Shown in pieces: positions 8,551 to 18,253 of a stretch of 64,000 nucleotides of DNA (positions are counted from its first letter, which is position 1; the number at the start of each line of letters is the position of its first letter). Under the pieces are notes generated by a model. It saw nothing but the letters and a program-made list of their open reading frames with translations, was not told where the DNA came from and did not search any database. The position numbers and the translations under genes are program-made. This DNA is from JBBTCX01 sp964494205 (GTDB lineage Bacteria; Planctomycetota; Phycisphaerae; UBA1845), in assembly GCA_964494205.1 (NCBI GenBank), contig CAZBRD010000002.1, forward strand, positions 1-64,000, given 5' to 3'.

Positions 8551-10965
8551 CTACTTCACGTCAACTACAACTTTCGTGATTTGACCCTTGAATTGATTAG
8601 CGCGGCTGCCTTGCTCATAATCAGGCGACACATTTGTCTCTGCGTCTTCACCAACATCGACACCTTCGTCGCCAGAGAATGCAAACGGCTGCGTCTTAGG
8701 GATCTGCCCATCGGCGACTTTCTTTCCGTCAACGCTAAGGCTGGATTTACCACCTGCTCCAGGCTTTGCGTTATCCGGCGTGAAGTCGTACACGATGGTG
8801 TGCTTGCCGGCCGCCAATGGGGATGTCGACGAGATGTTCGTACGCTCCAGGGCGAACCAATTATATTCGTGGTGCACTTTGCCTTCCTTCATGTACAACG
8901 TCCAGCCGCCAAAGTAGCCCGCCTGCGCTATGATCACACCACTGGTCTTCGCATCAGGAACTTCCACTTCGGCGGTTATGGTGTAGGGAACACTTTTTAC
9001 GTTAATGAACGCATTCTCCATCATGCCGGTCATTCCGTCGTAAACGGTCAGCGATTTGCGACCGGCCATCAGGTCAGGGCGGCCGGCGATCGTGGGATTG
9101 AATCGCTCCGATCGACGGTCATCAATGGGCAGCACATTGTTGGCGATGGCTTCTTTCAGGAATACATCCTGAAGCTCTTTGAGTTTCTCTGGATTCTTCG
9201 CCGCCAAGTCGTCCGCCTGGCTGAAGTCTTGATCAACGTTGTAGAGTTCCCAAACGTCCTTGCTCAGCGGAGGATTCTCCGAGAGCAACCAGGGAATCGA
9301 GTGGCGCGTGCACGCTACCCAGCCCTCGTGATAAATGCCTCGGTTACCGAACATTTCGAAATACTGCGTCGTGCGGCGATCTTTGGCTTTCGTATCGTCG
9401 AGGGTGTACATCATGGACACGCCGTCCATCTTTCTCTGTTCGATGCCGTTCACGTGCTTCGGTTCGGGAAGCTTGGCTGCTTCCAGTACCGTGGGAGCGA
9501 CGTCGATCACGTGATGAAACTGCGAGCGGATTTCACCCTTGGCTTTCATTCCCTTAGGCCAATGAAGAACCATGCCGTTTCGCGTGCCGCCGAAGTGGCT
9601 GGCCACTTGCTTCGTCCATTGGAACGGAGTGTTGCCAGCCCATGCCCAACCGATGGCGAAATGCGGGAACGTCGTCGGACCTCCCCAATCGTCGATGTGA
9701 ACCATCATTTGTTCGGCTTTGCCCGGTATTCCGTTCAGAGCCATCATTTCGTTGTAGGTGCCTTCCGGTCCGCCTTCTGCGCTCGATCCATTATCACCTA
9801 CGATGTAGAAGAAGATGGTGTTGTCCAACTCGCCAATGGATTCAAGTTGCGCAACGAGACGACCAACTTCGTGATCGGTGTGTTCGCCGAATCCTGCAAA
9901 CGTCTCCATCTGTCGCTCGAAGAGTCGCTTCTGCTCGGTGCTCATGCCATCCCACGCAGGAATCTCTTTCGGGCGGGCTGTTAGTTTGGCGTCAGCCGGG
10001 ATTACTCCGAGCGACTTCTGGCGGGCGAAAGTCTCTTCGCGAAGTTTGTCCCAGCCGCCTGCAAATTTTCCTTTATATTTCTCGATCCATTCCTTCGGCA
10101 CGTGATGCGGGGCATGCGTCGCGCCCGTGGCGAAATACATGTAGAATGGCTTGTCAGGTGTAAGCGCTTGCTGGGCGCTCACCCAGTTGATCGCCTGATT
10201 CGTCATATCCGTGGTAAAGTGGTAATCAGGTATGTTCGGCTGCTCGATTCGGACCGTGCCGTCATAAATCGCCGGCGCCCATTGATTCGTTTCGCCGCCG
10301 ATGAACCCGTAGAACTTGTCGAAACCGGACCGCGTCGGCCATCGATCATACGGACCCGATACCGACACTTCCCACGGCGCGGTCTCATGATATTTGCCAA
10401 AAGCTGCGGTGCTGAAGCCATTGAGTCGGAGGATTTCTGCCAGCGGGGTCACGCTGGTGGGGCGAACGCCAGTGTTGCCCGGGAAACCGGTGGCCAATTC
10501 CATGATCGCGCCGGCGTTGTTCACATGATGATTGCGACCCGTAAGCAACGCCACGCGCGTCGGGCTGCACAATGCGGTCGTATGGAAACGGTTGTATTTC
10601 AATCCTTTAGCCGCGAGCTTCTCCAACGTCGGCATGTGAATGGGACCGCCAAACGCACTACTGTGACCAAAGCCGATATCATCGATAAGCACGATGACGA
10701 CATTCGGCGCATCCTTTGGCGCCTTCACTTCGAAACGCGGCGGTGCCTTGGCGTTGCGGGCATCGAGCTCGGTGATTGGCGCTGTTTTCGGTTCGGGAAT
10801 AGGCAGAGCCGTGCGGTCGAGTTGTTGCACATCGCCAGCCGGCTTCTCCTGAGACATGACCGGCAGCGCAAATACACTCAGGAAAATCGTTGCAGGAATT
10901 AGCAAGGATAGGCGATTCGACCATTGTCCATGACCGTCGACGTTGCTTCGGCTTACTCCATTCAT
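8551..10965 (-). CDS. Arylsulfatase (CSPTR type)
   Basis: An 804-residue secreted sulfatase of the alkaline-phosphatase superfamily. The N-terminal export signal includes LSLLIPATIFLSVFALPVMSQ. Metal-binding IVLIDDIGFGHSSAFGGP lies at about 91-108. The active-site motif C133-S-P-T-R is followed by LTGRN, and C133 must be oxidised to formylglycine. Further core elements are FFYIVGDNGSSAEGG and the FGGTRNGMVLHWPKG block. A C-terminal region of about 150 residues, TAEVEVPDAKTSGVIIAQAG onward, looks like a beta-sandwich add-on. The FGE-like gene ends 26 bases upstream, which fits co-expression with its activator. The substrate cannot be read from sequence. Confidence 0.9.
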   Translation of the reverse strand: MNGVSRSNVDGHGQWSNRLSLLIPATIFLSVFALPVMSQEKPAGDVQQLDRTALPIPEPKTAPITELDARNAKAPPRFEVKAPKDAPNVVIVLIDDIGFGHSSAFGGPIHMPTLEKLAAKGLKYNRFHTTALCSPTRVALLTGRNHHVNNAGAIMELATGFPGNTGVRPTSVTPLAEILRLNGFSTAAFGKYHETAPWEVSVSGPYDRWPTRSGFDKFYGFIGGETNQWAPAIYDGTVRIEQPNIPDYHFTTDMTNQAINWVSAQQALTPDKPFYMYFATGATHAPHHVPKEWIEKYKGKFAGGWDKLREETFARQKSLGVIPADAKLTARPKEIPAWDGMSTEQKRLFERQMETFAGFGEHTDHEVGRLVAQLESIGELDNTIFFYIVGDNGSSAEGGPEGTYNEMMALNGIPGKAEQMMVHIDDWGGPTTFPHFAIGWAWAGNTPFQWTKQVASHFGGTRNGMVLHWPKGMKAKGEIRSQFHHVIDVAPTVLEAAKLPEPKHVNGIEQRKMDGVSMMYTLDDTKAKDRRTTQYFEMFGNRGIYHEGWVACTRHSIPWLLSENPPLSKDVWELYNVDQDFSQADDLAAKNPEKLKELQDVFLKEAIANNVLPIDDRRSERFNPTIAGRPDLMAGRKSLTVYDGMTGMMENAFINVKSVPYTITAEVEVPDAKTSGVIIAQAGYFGGWTLYMKEGKVHHEYNWFALERTNISSTSPLAAGKHTIVYDFTPDNAKPGAGGKSSLSVDGKKVADGQIPKTQPFAFSGDEGVDVGEDAETNVSPDYEQGSRANQFKGQITKVVVDVK

Positions 10966-10991
10966 CCAAGGTCCTTTCTATTCTGGTTTGT

Positions 10992-12296
10992 TCAGGGAGA
11001 TTGAGTCGTTGGTGTAGTTGATCGCTGCTCAGCAGCCGATTGTGGTTGAGTTTGCTTGGCCCCAGTTACTTGCGACATCACACAGCGAAAACCAAGGTGA
11101 TTTTGGCCCGTGTCGGGTGACGTGCGCATTCGCGCGGATGGTCGATAGCTGGCGCAGTATTGCGCATTGCAAAGAAATGAGCCGCCGCGATTGACTCGTT
11201 TAGGAGTAAATGGAGCCTCGGGGTCGAGCGGCTCTCTCGGCCCTTGCGGATTGATTGCTATACCGCCGCGATCGGCGATTGATTGATAGAGGTCCGCGCG
11301 ATACCAATCGTCGCACCATTCCCACACGTTGCCAATGATGTCGTAAAGTCCATAGCGATTAGGCGGGAATGATCGGACGGGCGCGGTCAGCAGGAAGCCA
11401 TCCGCGGGTTTCTTCTCATAGGGGAAGCTACCTTGCCATAAGTTGGCTTTGATGTTGGTGTCCGACGGCGCATCGTCACCCCAGATAAAGCGTTTCTTTT
11501 CTTCGCCGCCCCGACAGGCAAATTCCCATTCCGCTTCGGTCGGCAGTCGCTTTTCGGCCCATTTGCAATAGGCGACGGCGTCATCCCACGCGACGTGTAC
11601 AACGGGGTGCTTGTCATAGGCGTTATCAACAATCACGGAACTTTGCGGGCCCAACGGATGCTTCCAATCTGCACCGGGAACCCACGACCACCATCGCTGC
11701 CAATCATCGAGTGGAACCGGTCCATCAGTTGGCGCAAACACCATCGAGCCAGCCACGAGCAGCGAATCGTCTGGTTTGGGTGTGCCGGGCGGAAGTTGTT
11801 TCTTCAACTCTTCCCAATCCGGTTTTCGCTCGGCGATGGTCACGTAATGTGTGGCTTCGACGAATTTCTTGAACTGCGCGACGGTGACTTCAGTTTCATC
11901 CATCCAAAAGCTGTCGACGCGAACTCGATGTACAGGGAACTCATCCGGCTTCGCGTCCGGATCATCAGCGACGCCGCCCATGGTGAACTCGCCGCCGGGG
12001 ATCCATACCATGCCCTCGGGCCATGGTTTTCCGGGCCAGTTCGACGTGTCGGGATTAGCGCTGGGTGTGGCGGAGACCGAAGCATCGCTACGCAAATTGG
12101 AAGTTGCGTCTGGTGACGCCGATGTCAGCATTGCAGACGCGCGAGAGGAAACTTTCGCACAGCATTCCTTGGTGTCCGACGATAAGGATGGTGTCTCGTT
12201 AGCAGTGTGCTCGTGCTTGGTTTGCGACGACCAAACGGCCGCAAGTCCGGTGATCGCGCCCAAGGCGACTATTACTATCTTCATTCCTGTGTTCAT
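10992..12296 (-). CDS. Formylglycine-generating enzyme (SUMF1 family), exported
   Basis: A 434-residue protein with an N-terminal membrane/signal segment (MKIVIVALGAITGLAAVW) and an SUMF1/FGE domain from about residue 92 to 410. Motifs are WIPGGEFTMGG, VAWDDAVAYCKWAEKRLPTEAEWEFA, GNVWEWCDDWY and RVNRGGSF. The two redox cysteines of true FGE are conserved as C376 and C381 (CNAQYC), followed by YRPSARM and GFRCV. This supports real oxidation of sulfatase cysteine to formylglycine rather than a diverged SUMF1 domain. It is the first gene of the FGE-sulfatase-DUF2238-porin operon. Export implies activation outside the cytoplasm. Confidence 0.88.
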   Translation of the reverse strand: MNTGMKIVIVALGAITGLAAVWSSQTKHEHTANETPSLSSDTKECCAKVSSRASAMLTSASPDATSNLRSDASVSATPSANPDTSNWPGKPWPEGMVWIPGGEFTMGGVADDPDAKPDEFPVHRVRVDSFWMDETEVTVAQFKKFVEATHYVTIAERKPDWEELKKQLPPGTPKPDDSLLVAGSMVFAPTDGPVPLDDWQRWWSWVPGADWKHPLGPQSSVIVDNAYDKHPVVHVAWDDAVAYCKWAEKRLPTEAEWEFACRGGEEKKRFIWGDDAPSDTNIKANLWQGSFPYEKKPADGFLLTAPVRSFPPNRYGLYDIIGNVWEWCDDWYRADLYQSIADRGGIAINPQGPREPLDPEAPFTPKRVNRGGSFLCNAQYCASYRPSARMRTSPDTGQNHLGFRCVMSQVTGAKQTQPQSAAEQRSTTPTTQSP

Positions 12297-12522
12297 CGAA
12301 GTTCCGCCCCTGCGCTTTGAACTACACTACGTTTGGCAGGATACGCTCATGGGCGAACTGACACAAGAAATTGACAATGCACGCTAGGTGGGCGACACCA
12401 TCGCACAGTTCATATCCATCGCGACCCAGCTGCACGAAGAGGTTTTGACCTGCGACTCGTCGAGCTTGCTGATGTGCGATTCGCAGTCGAGTCAACAATT
12501 GCGTGCTTATTGACCGAGTACG

Positions 12523-12768
12523 TTAGGCTTTCTTCTTGATCACGCGCAGGACGACCAGCAATACAACGGCACCTACCGTTGCGGTGACCAAAGCACCGAT
12601 GAGGCCGCCAGCACTGATCCCCAAAAGGCCGAAGAGATAGCCGCCAAGAATCGCGCCAATCACGCCCACGATCAAGTCGCCCACCAGCCCGAAGCCCCCG
12701 CCTTTCACGAACTGACCCGCCAGCCAACCGGCGCAAATTCCAATGAGGCAAAACCAAACGATTTCCAT
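12523..12768 (-). CDS. GlsB/YeaQ/YmgE-type small membrane protein
   Basis: An 81-residue, glycine-rich protein with three predicted membrane helices that matches the transglycosylase-associated (GlsB/YeaQ/YmgE) family. Marks are IVWFCLIGICAGWLAGQ, GGGFGLVGDLIVGVIGAILGGYLFGLLG and a basic VIKKKA tail. Family members are stress-associated inner-membrane proteins of unknown biochemistry. The gene is at full family length. It stands alone between the FGE gene and a HAD gene on the same strand, with gaps of about 90 and 226 bases. Confidence 0.9.
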   Translation of the reverse strand: MEIVWFCLIGICAGWLAGQFVKGGGFGLVGDLIVGVIGAILGGYLFGLLGISAGGLIGALVTATVGAVVLLVVLRVIKKKA

Positions 12769-12857
12769 GGTCTTTTCCTTTCTGTCAAACGAGACATCGA
12801 TTGACTACGTACTTGGAACTACCGCCTGTGTTAATGGGGTGAAGGCCATCACTTGTT

Positions 12858-13889
12858 TTAGGGAAAGACGGCCTTCCAATCCCTTTTCATGTCTGCGATC
12901 GTCCAACCTCTGGAAGTGGCTTCATCTAGCGCCTTGTCGAGCTTCCCGATGTGCGACTCACGGTCGTAGGCCCATTCACGTTCGGCATCTGTGTGGTGAA
13001 CGATCAAGCAGAATCGCGCACCCGCGCCGCCTGCCGTCCATTGCAACATTTGTAAATCGCCGTCGGAGTTTCCGAACGCCATGATTGGCCGTCGCCCGAT
13101 GTGCAGGTTGATGTTCACGGCTTTGCCTACGTTGTCGTCGATGCTTCCGATTTCCGGAAGTTTGACGAGAACCGGCTTGCCGTCGCGCATTTCAAATTTG
13201 GTTTTCATGCTGGAGCCGATGACCTGCTCCGGCGGAATGCCGTATACGCGTTCCGTCCACGGCCGCATGAATTCAATGCCACCGCCGGAGACGATGTACG
13301 TCTTGAATCCGTTGGCGCGCAAGTAAGAAAGGACTTCAAGCATCGGCTGGTAGACCATCTCGGTGAACAGCTTGCCGCTTTTCGGATGCTTGGCCGTCGA
13401 TATCCAATCTCTGACGATCTTTTCGAACTCGTCAGTGGTCATACCGGTGTGCGTGGTTGCCATCATTTCTTCGAGAGCAGTCTTGCCGGCGCCAAGAGCA
13501 CTCTTGATGTCACCCGCCAGGATCGACTTGAACGGTTCCTTGTCTTTCCATTCGGGATGCAGCGGTGCGAGCGCTTTGACGCGATCGAGCACGAAAGCGA
13601 CCTGGAAATACACCGGCTGCTCGGCCCATAGCGTTCCGTCGTTGTCGAAGACGGCGATGCGCTCGGCGGGCAGAACGAAATCTGGAGTGCCTTCCTTCGT
13701 CACTCTGGCGACGAAATCAATGATGGATTTCTTAGTCGGTCCTTCGTTCCATGAGGCCAGGGGTTCTGCTGCGAATATGGCGCCGTTTTGTAACGGAACC
13801 AACACCAGCCCTAGAACCGCAAATGTGCGAAGGATCCTCTTATTCAAAGTTACACCACGGCGAAACCACTCGCGTTGCCATCTTGCCAT
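12858..13889 (-). CDS. Exported HAD-superfamily phosphatase-like protein
   Basis: The ORF is 343 residues, but translation may begin at an internal TTG giving LNKRILRTFAVLGLVL, the start of a signal peptide ending near FAAEP. HAD motif I is ERIAVFDNDGTLWAE with the nucleophile-plus-two pattern DxDGT. Motif II is probably TYIVSGGG and motif IV NSDGDLQML. The insert with TTHTGMTTDEFEKIVRDWI looks like an alpha-helical cap. Similar exported HAD proteins exist in sulfatase-rich planctomycetes; the substrate is unknown. Its position between two sulfatase genes hints at handling sulfated or phosphorylated glycans, by context only. Confidence 0.8.
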   Translation of the reverse strand: MARWQREWFRRGVTLNKRILRTFAVLGLVLVPLQNGAIFAAEPLASWNEGPTKKSIIDFVARVTKEGTPDFVLPAERIAVFDNDGTLWAEQPVYFQVAFVLDRVKALAPLHPEWKDKEPFKSILAGDIKSALGAGKTALEEMMATTHTGMTTDEFEKIVRDWISTAKHPKSGKLFTEMVYQPMLEVLSYLRANGFKTYIVSGGGIEFMRPWTERVYGIPPEQVIGSSMKTKFEMRDGKPVLVKLPEIGSIDDNVGKAVNINLHIGRRPIMAFGNSDGDLQMLQWTAGGAGARFCLIVHHTDAEREWAYDRESHIGKLDKALDEATSRGWTIADMKRDWKAVFP

Positions 13890-13974
13890 TCAGATAGACG
13901 GCCTCCAGGCATTGAAGCGTTCGTGCAACGCAGCGGGCCGCCATAGTCGGCGACACAGCGCGTCCGAAAAGTGC

Positions 13975-15570
13975 TTACTCTCCGCCTGAAGTCATTTGCT
14001 TAATCTGCTTCTCGAGTGAGTCGAGACTCCAATCGCCCGGTTTCTGGCTGGGTGGAAACTCCTTCATGGTATTGAGGAACTCGCTGGCCAGCGCCTGCAA
14101 GGGTACCAGCACGAAGGCCCGCTCAATCATCCAATCGTGATATGTGTTGGAGTTTTCCTGAGACCTTTCGAACGGATCGCGCCGCAGGTTGAAGAGCAAT
14201 GGCAGGCGCAAATGCACGAAGGGCTCGCGCCACACATCCAGTCGATGAGCGCGATTCTCCAGGTAGATGGCCTTCCAATCAAGGTAGCGGATGGCGACTA
14301 CCTCGCCTGCGTCGTTCACATAAATAAATCTGTCGCGTGGCGAGTCCTTGGCCTTGCCGCCCAGATAATCGAGGAGGTTATACCCATCGATGTGGTTCTT
14401 GTAGGTGCGACCGTTGAGTTCAACACCCTTGAGCAACTTCTCCTTCACATCAGGCGCACCAGCGGCAGCGGCGAACGTCGGCAGCCAGTCTTCGTGCGAA
14501 ACGATGCCATTGAGCGTTTCACCCGCGAGGAACTTGCCGGGCCAGCGGATGAAACAGGGAACGCGGAAGGCGCCCTCCCAATTTGAATTCTTCTCGCCAC
14601 GGAAGGGCATCGTGCCGGCATCTGGCCATGTGTTGTAGTGTGGGCCGTTGTCCGTTGAATACTGAACGATGGTGTCGTTGGAGAGGCCGAGGTCATCAAT
14701 CAGCTTGAGCAGCTCACCAACATGCATGTCATGCTCGACCATCCCGTCGCCATATTCATCCTGGCCGGAGATGCCAGTGTGCTCCGGCTTCACATGGGTA
14801 CGGAAATGCATCCGCGTACCGTTCCACCAGCAGAAGAACGGTTTGCCGGATTTGGCCTGCCGAGTGATGAAGTCCTTGGCTGCGGCCATGGTTTCATCAT
14901 CAATGGTCTCCATCCGTTTTTTGGTCAGCGGTCCGAGATTCTCTATGGTTTGGCCGCCTTTGCCGTCGGCCTTGCATTTGAGCACTCCGCGTGGGCCGAA
15001 TTGTTCCAGAAAAGTCTTCCCGCTCGGCAATTTCAGATTCTTGGGATAATCCCGGTTCTCCGGCTCCTCCTCGGCGTTTAAGTGGTAGAGGCTGCCGACG
15101 AACTCATCGAAACCGTGCAAGGTTGGCAGGTGCTCGTCGCGATCGCCCTGGTGATTCTTGCCGAACTGCCCGGTCACGTAGCCTTGGCTCTTCAATACCG
15201 TGGCGATTGTGACATCAGTCTTCTGCCAGCCTTCCTTGGCACCGGGCAAACCGACCTTGGTCATGCCCGTACGAACGGGCACGCTGCCACTTAGAAAAGC
15301 GGCTCGACCAGCAGTGCAGGACTGTTGGCCGTAATAGTCGGTGAACGAGACGCCTTCCTTGGCGATGCGATCGATGTTGGGCGTTTTGTATCCCATCATG
15401 CCCCGGTTGTTGAAGCTGATGTTCCACGTGCCGATGTCGTCGCCCCAGATGACAAGGATATTCGGTTTCTTCGCGCCACCGGCTGCCGGGGCTTGCGCGA
15501 AACTCTGAACGATTGCACCGCAACCGAGGGCGATCGCCGCCATGACTAGTATTCCAAACAGTTTCTTCAC
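13975..15570 (-). CDS. Arylsulfatase (CTAGR type)
   Basis: The preferred start is a GTG (VKKLFGILVM) preceded by GGAG seven bases upstream; an upstream ATG would add 30 residues before the signal peptide. The resulting protein has about 531 residues. Motifs are metal-binding NILVIWGDDIGTWN, active-site C85-T-A-G-R with AAFLSGS, FFCWWNGTRMHF, and STDNGPHYNTWPDAG. The variant C-x-A-x-R motif is still a substrate for FGE-type maturation. It differs clearly from the other sulfatase in the window, which has CSPTR and is 800 residues long, so the two are not recent duplicates. Confidence 0.9.
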   Translation of the reverse strand: MKKLFGILVMAAIALGCGAIVQSFAQAPAAGGAKKPNILVIWGDDIGTWNISFNNRGMMGYKTPNIDRIAKEGVSFTDYYGQQSCTAGRAAFLSGSVPVRTGMTKVGLPGAKEGWQKTDVTIATVLKSQGYVTGQFGKNHQGDRDEHLPTLHGFDEFVGSLYHLNAEEEPENRDYPKNLKLPSGKTFLEQFGPRGVLKCKADGKGGQTIENLGPLTKKRMETIDDETMAAAKDFITRQAKSGKPFFCWWNGTRMHFRTHVKPEHTGISGQDEYGDGMVEHDMHVGELLKLIDDLGLSNDTIVQYSTDNGPHYNTWPDAGTMPFRGEKNSNWEGAFRVPCFIRWPGKFLAGETLNGIVSHEDWLPTFAAAAGAPDVKEKLLKGVELNGRTYKNHIDGYNLLDYLGGKAKDSPRDRFIYVNDAGEVVAIRYLDWKAIYLENRAHRLDVWREPFVHLRLPLLFNLRRDPFERSQENSNTYHDWMIERAFVLVPLQALASEFLNTMKEFPPSQKPGDWSLDSLEKQIKQMTSGGE

Positions 15571-15887
15571 CGACGTTCTCCTAACCAAGGGCTCTCGTTT
15601 AGACAGTTCATATTGAGGTACAGAAGTCTGATCGCTTACTAGCATAGTACGTGAAGTCATCTTCGACCAGTTGCCTCACGTGTCAATGGTGATGGAGCAT
15701 TGCTTGGATCGATTAATGATTCTCACACGTTCTGCTTTAAGCACAACCACCGGCGCCATACTTTGTCGATGGGTATCCTCTTTTGCGTCGCAGTTCGAAT
15801 CGTATGCTGGTGTGCAAGAGTTTAGATGGCGTTTGAAGTCCCGTTTGCGAAAAATCCAGTGTATTCGTTATCACATCATCAACATGG

Positions 15888-17285
15888 CTATTCTCTTTTC
15901 CCGTCTAAAGCCGCGGCTTCAAGACCTTTGTTGGGATTCGCTGAGTCTCGGTCTACTGGTGAAAACTCGATAGGCCCGGTTCTTTCTCGCTTATTTCCAC
16001 CCCGGTAAGGCTCTTCGAACGGAGTTGATTCGATTTCCGTTTCCAGGATCGTTCCCAGATCAATCGCCTTTTGCGCAATCTCCGGATCAGAGCGAAGGAT
16101 TAGTCGGATTGGTTTGTCTCCGACGGCGTTCCAATCGATGCTGATCTCACCCTGGCCATGCTGAGAACCTTTCTTGTGATACCAGTATCCGACGTCGGTC
16201 TCCTTGCCGGCTTCCGTTCGAACAATCGCACGAAAATCCAATGACAGATTAGACGGCGCGGAATAACGAAGTTCCAAATCGGAGACATTAATTGGTCCCG
16301 GGCGATACGGCGTGATGTTCATTCGTTGAAATATCCAATGATCCGGGTACAACCACATCCGCTTGCAGATCGCCGCAGCCTGTTTGGGGTCCTGTTGAAG
16401 TCTCACGTCTGTCTTCGTGTCTTTGGAAACGACTTCCAACTTCAGCGGAGTCTTGTGTTGCTTGGTGAACAGTGGCTGAGGAGCGAATTTTGGCGGCATC
16501 ACGTCCAGCGTCACTTCGACAGATCCGGTGTAGAATCCAGGCGGCGTCTCATTGAGCCAAAACACGCTGGGATTCCGGCCAATGCCTCCAAAATCGATGT
16601 ATTCAGTGTCTCCAACGAGTAGCCTAATCTTGACTACGACCCTGTCGCGATTCGAAATCAAGGCCCCATTTTCGGCGCTGACATTTACCAGAAATGCCTC
16701 GCCTTGCTTCACGCGACGATGAAATTCCGCATGCGCTTCGCTGGTTAATAATGCGTAATAATCGTTGAGTTGTGGCGCGGAGAGCTCGTTCGCTTCGCGC
16801 GCAATGACCAAAATAGACTCTGCCGTACGCCAGCCGGTATTAAGTTTGGCTGTGCGAATAGAGGCATCAATCAGCTTCGATTTCTCAGCTTTGTCCAGCA
16901 GGTTGGATTTGTATCTTCGCCGGAGTTCGGTGAGGGAAGTCTGGTTTGATCGCGAAGCAAGTTGCAGCAGGACACCCGTGGGCACTCTTCGAATCCACGT
17001 GACACCAAGGCTGGCGACATAGAAAGAGGACGCAGCAGTTACGACGAGCAGCAACCCGATGATGCAAGCAGCCGGGCTACGCCGTCCCAGTCGCCATACG
17101 ATAGTGCGACGTGACATTTCTGTTCCGCACTCAGGGCAGTGTTGGCTGGTTTGACCCGTGAGATTGTAGCGGCAGCGGCGACAATGCGGCGTGTCGTTCG
17201 TGATAAGGCGGCCACGTAGACCGAAGAGCACCAGGGTCGTGCCGCTGATGAGCAGGACGAATGATAGCCAAATTGGCAACGACAT
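15888..17285 (-). CDS. Membrane protein with N-terminal zinc ribbon, unknown function
   Basis: 465 residues. Helix 1 (about 4-23) is followed by a cytoplasmic zinc ribbon, HCRRCRYNLTG...HCPECGTEMSRR (CxxC-x14-CxxC, about 34-57). A second helix (about 73-92) and a long extracytoplasmic domain without recognisable motifs complete the protein. The 'C..CRYnLtG....CPECG' ribbon between helices is a recurring planctomycete architecture of unknown role. No enzyme signature is visible. The gene is single, divergent from nothing obvious, and precedes a Gph-like gene on the same strand. Confidence 0.65.
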   Translation of the reverse strand: MSLPIWLSFVLLISGTTLVLFGLRGRLITNDTPHCRRCRYNLTGQTSQHCPECGTEMSRRTIVWRLGRRSPAACIIGLLLVVTAASSFYVASLGVTWIRRVPTGVLLQLASRSNQTSLTELRRRYKSNLLDKAEKSKLIDASIRTAKLNTGWRTAESILVIAREANELSAPQLNDYYALLTSEAHAEFHRRVKQGEAFLVNVSAENGALISNRDRVVVKIRLLVGDTEYIDFGGIGRNPSVFWLNETPPGFYTGSVEVTLDVMPPKFAPQPLFTKQHKTPLKLEVVSKDTKTDVRLQQDPKQAAAICKRMWLYPDHWIFQRMNITPYRPGPINVSDLELRYSAPSNLSLDFRAIVRTEAGKETDVGYWYHKKGSQHGQGEISIDWNAVGDKPIRLILRSDPEIAQKAIDLGTILETEIESTPFEEPYRGGNKRERTGPIEFSPVDRDSANPNKGLEAAALDGKRE

Positions 17286-17405
17286 GATCGACGGTCCTCA
17301 GGACTATGCCCCCTTATTATACGATGGACCAGCGTTGAGGTTCCGTTGTCGGCCGCTCGAAATTGTTTATGCGAGAGAAATCCTCCGATGGTCGTCGGAC
17401 GGGCC

Positions 17406-18068
17406 TCAAGAGACCAAACATTCAGTAAGTTCGCCGACAGTTTCAATCAAATGATCTGGTTTCGCATCAACGAGCAACTGCCGATTGCGGTAGCCCCAGG
17501 TGACGGCGATCGCGATCATGCCGGCATTGCGTGCTGTGGCGATGTCGGTGGGGGAGTCGCCCACGAAGGCGATGCTTGCCGGCGCAAGTTGCATTCGTTC
17601 AGCCAGCGCGACGGCATGTGTCGGATTCGGCTTGCGTAGCGCTTCATCAGTCGAGCCTTGAACGGCGAAGATGCTCCAGCCTCTCAACAATTCATCACAA
17701 ATCGGCTTGGTGAATTCGTGCGACTTATTCGAGAGAATGCACATAGAGGTCCGCGCGGATTCAAGCCGGTCAAGTAGTGACGGGACGCCGGGATAGAGTC
17801 GCGTGTTCTTTAGCATTCCATCTGCATAGAAACTGCGATAGGTAGCCACGATCTGATTGAGTGCTTCGGGGTCTTCGATCTGTGAGGCGCGGCGCAGCAT
17901 TTCTCTAACGCCGTTGCCGATCATCGGCCGGATGTCGGAAGAAGTGAGCGACGGGCGGTCCAGCGTGGCGATCGTCTGGTTCACGCACAGGCGAATATCC
18001 TCGAGCGTGTCAGCCAGCGTCCCGTCAAGATCGAAAATCACGCCTTTGATGGGGATTTTTCCAGCCAT
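17406..18068 (-). CDS. gph: HAD hydrolase, phosphoglycolate-phosphatase-like
   Basis: A 220-residue cytosolic HAD subfamily IA phosphatase. Motif I is GVIFDLDGTLADTLEDI (residues 9-25), motif II is MCILSNKS, and motif III/IV is IAFVGDSPTDIATARNAGM. The helical cap carries the GNGVREMLRRA segment typical of Gph/PGP proteins. Phosphoglycolate phosphatase clears 2-phosphoglycolate left by DNA repair and oxygenase side reactions. HAD-IA specificity is hard to read from sequence, so pyrophosphatase-like or other sugar phosphatase activity remains possible. Confidence 0.8.
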   Translation of the reverse strand: MAGKIPIKGVIFDLDGTLADTLEDIRLCVNQTIATLDRPSLTSSDIRPMIGNGVREMLRRASQIEDPEALNQIVATYRSFYADGMLKNTRLYPGVPSLLDRLESARTSMCILSNKSHEFTKPICDELLRGWSIFAVQGSTDEALRKPNPTHAVALAERMQLAPASIAFVGDSPTDIATARNAGMIAIAVTWGYRNRQLLVDAKPDHLIETVGELTECLVS

Positions 18069-18253
18069 GATGGCAGTCTGCGATCAATACTCTACTTTCG
18101 CAACTTGGCTACAATCGCGAATCATGTTTGACGGAGCGACATTGCGGCCTCGCAACGCAACCATTATTCCCTTCTCGGAACTTGACGGTTGAACTCGCGA
18201 TCCAAAGTCGATTATGCTGTAGGTCTCGCGGCGTATTGTTCTGGTGGGGAAAG

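Noticed and set aside
8509..9984. 491-aa plus-strand open frame
   Set aside because: It lies antisense to the large arylsulfatase, shows no domain motifs, and arises from codon bias of the real gene.
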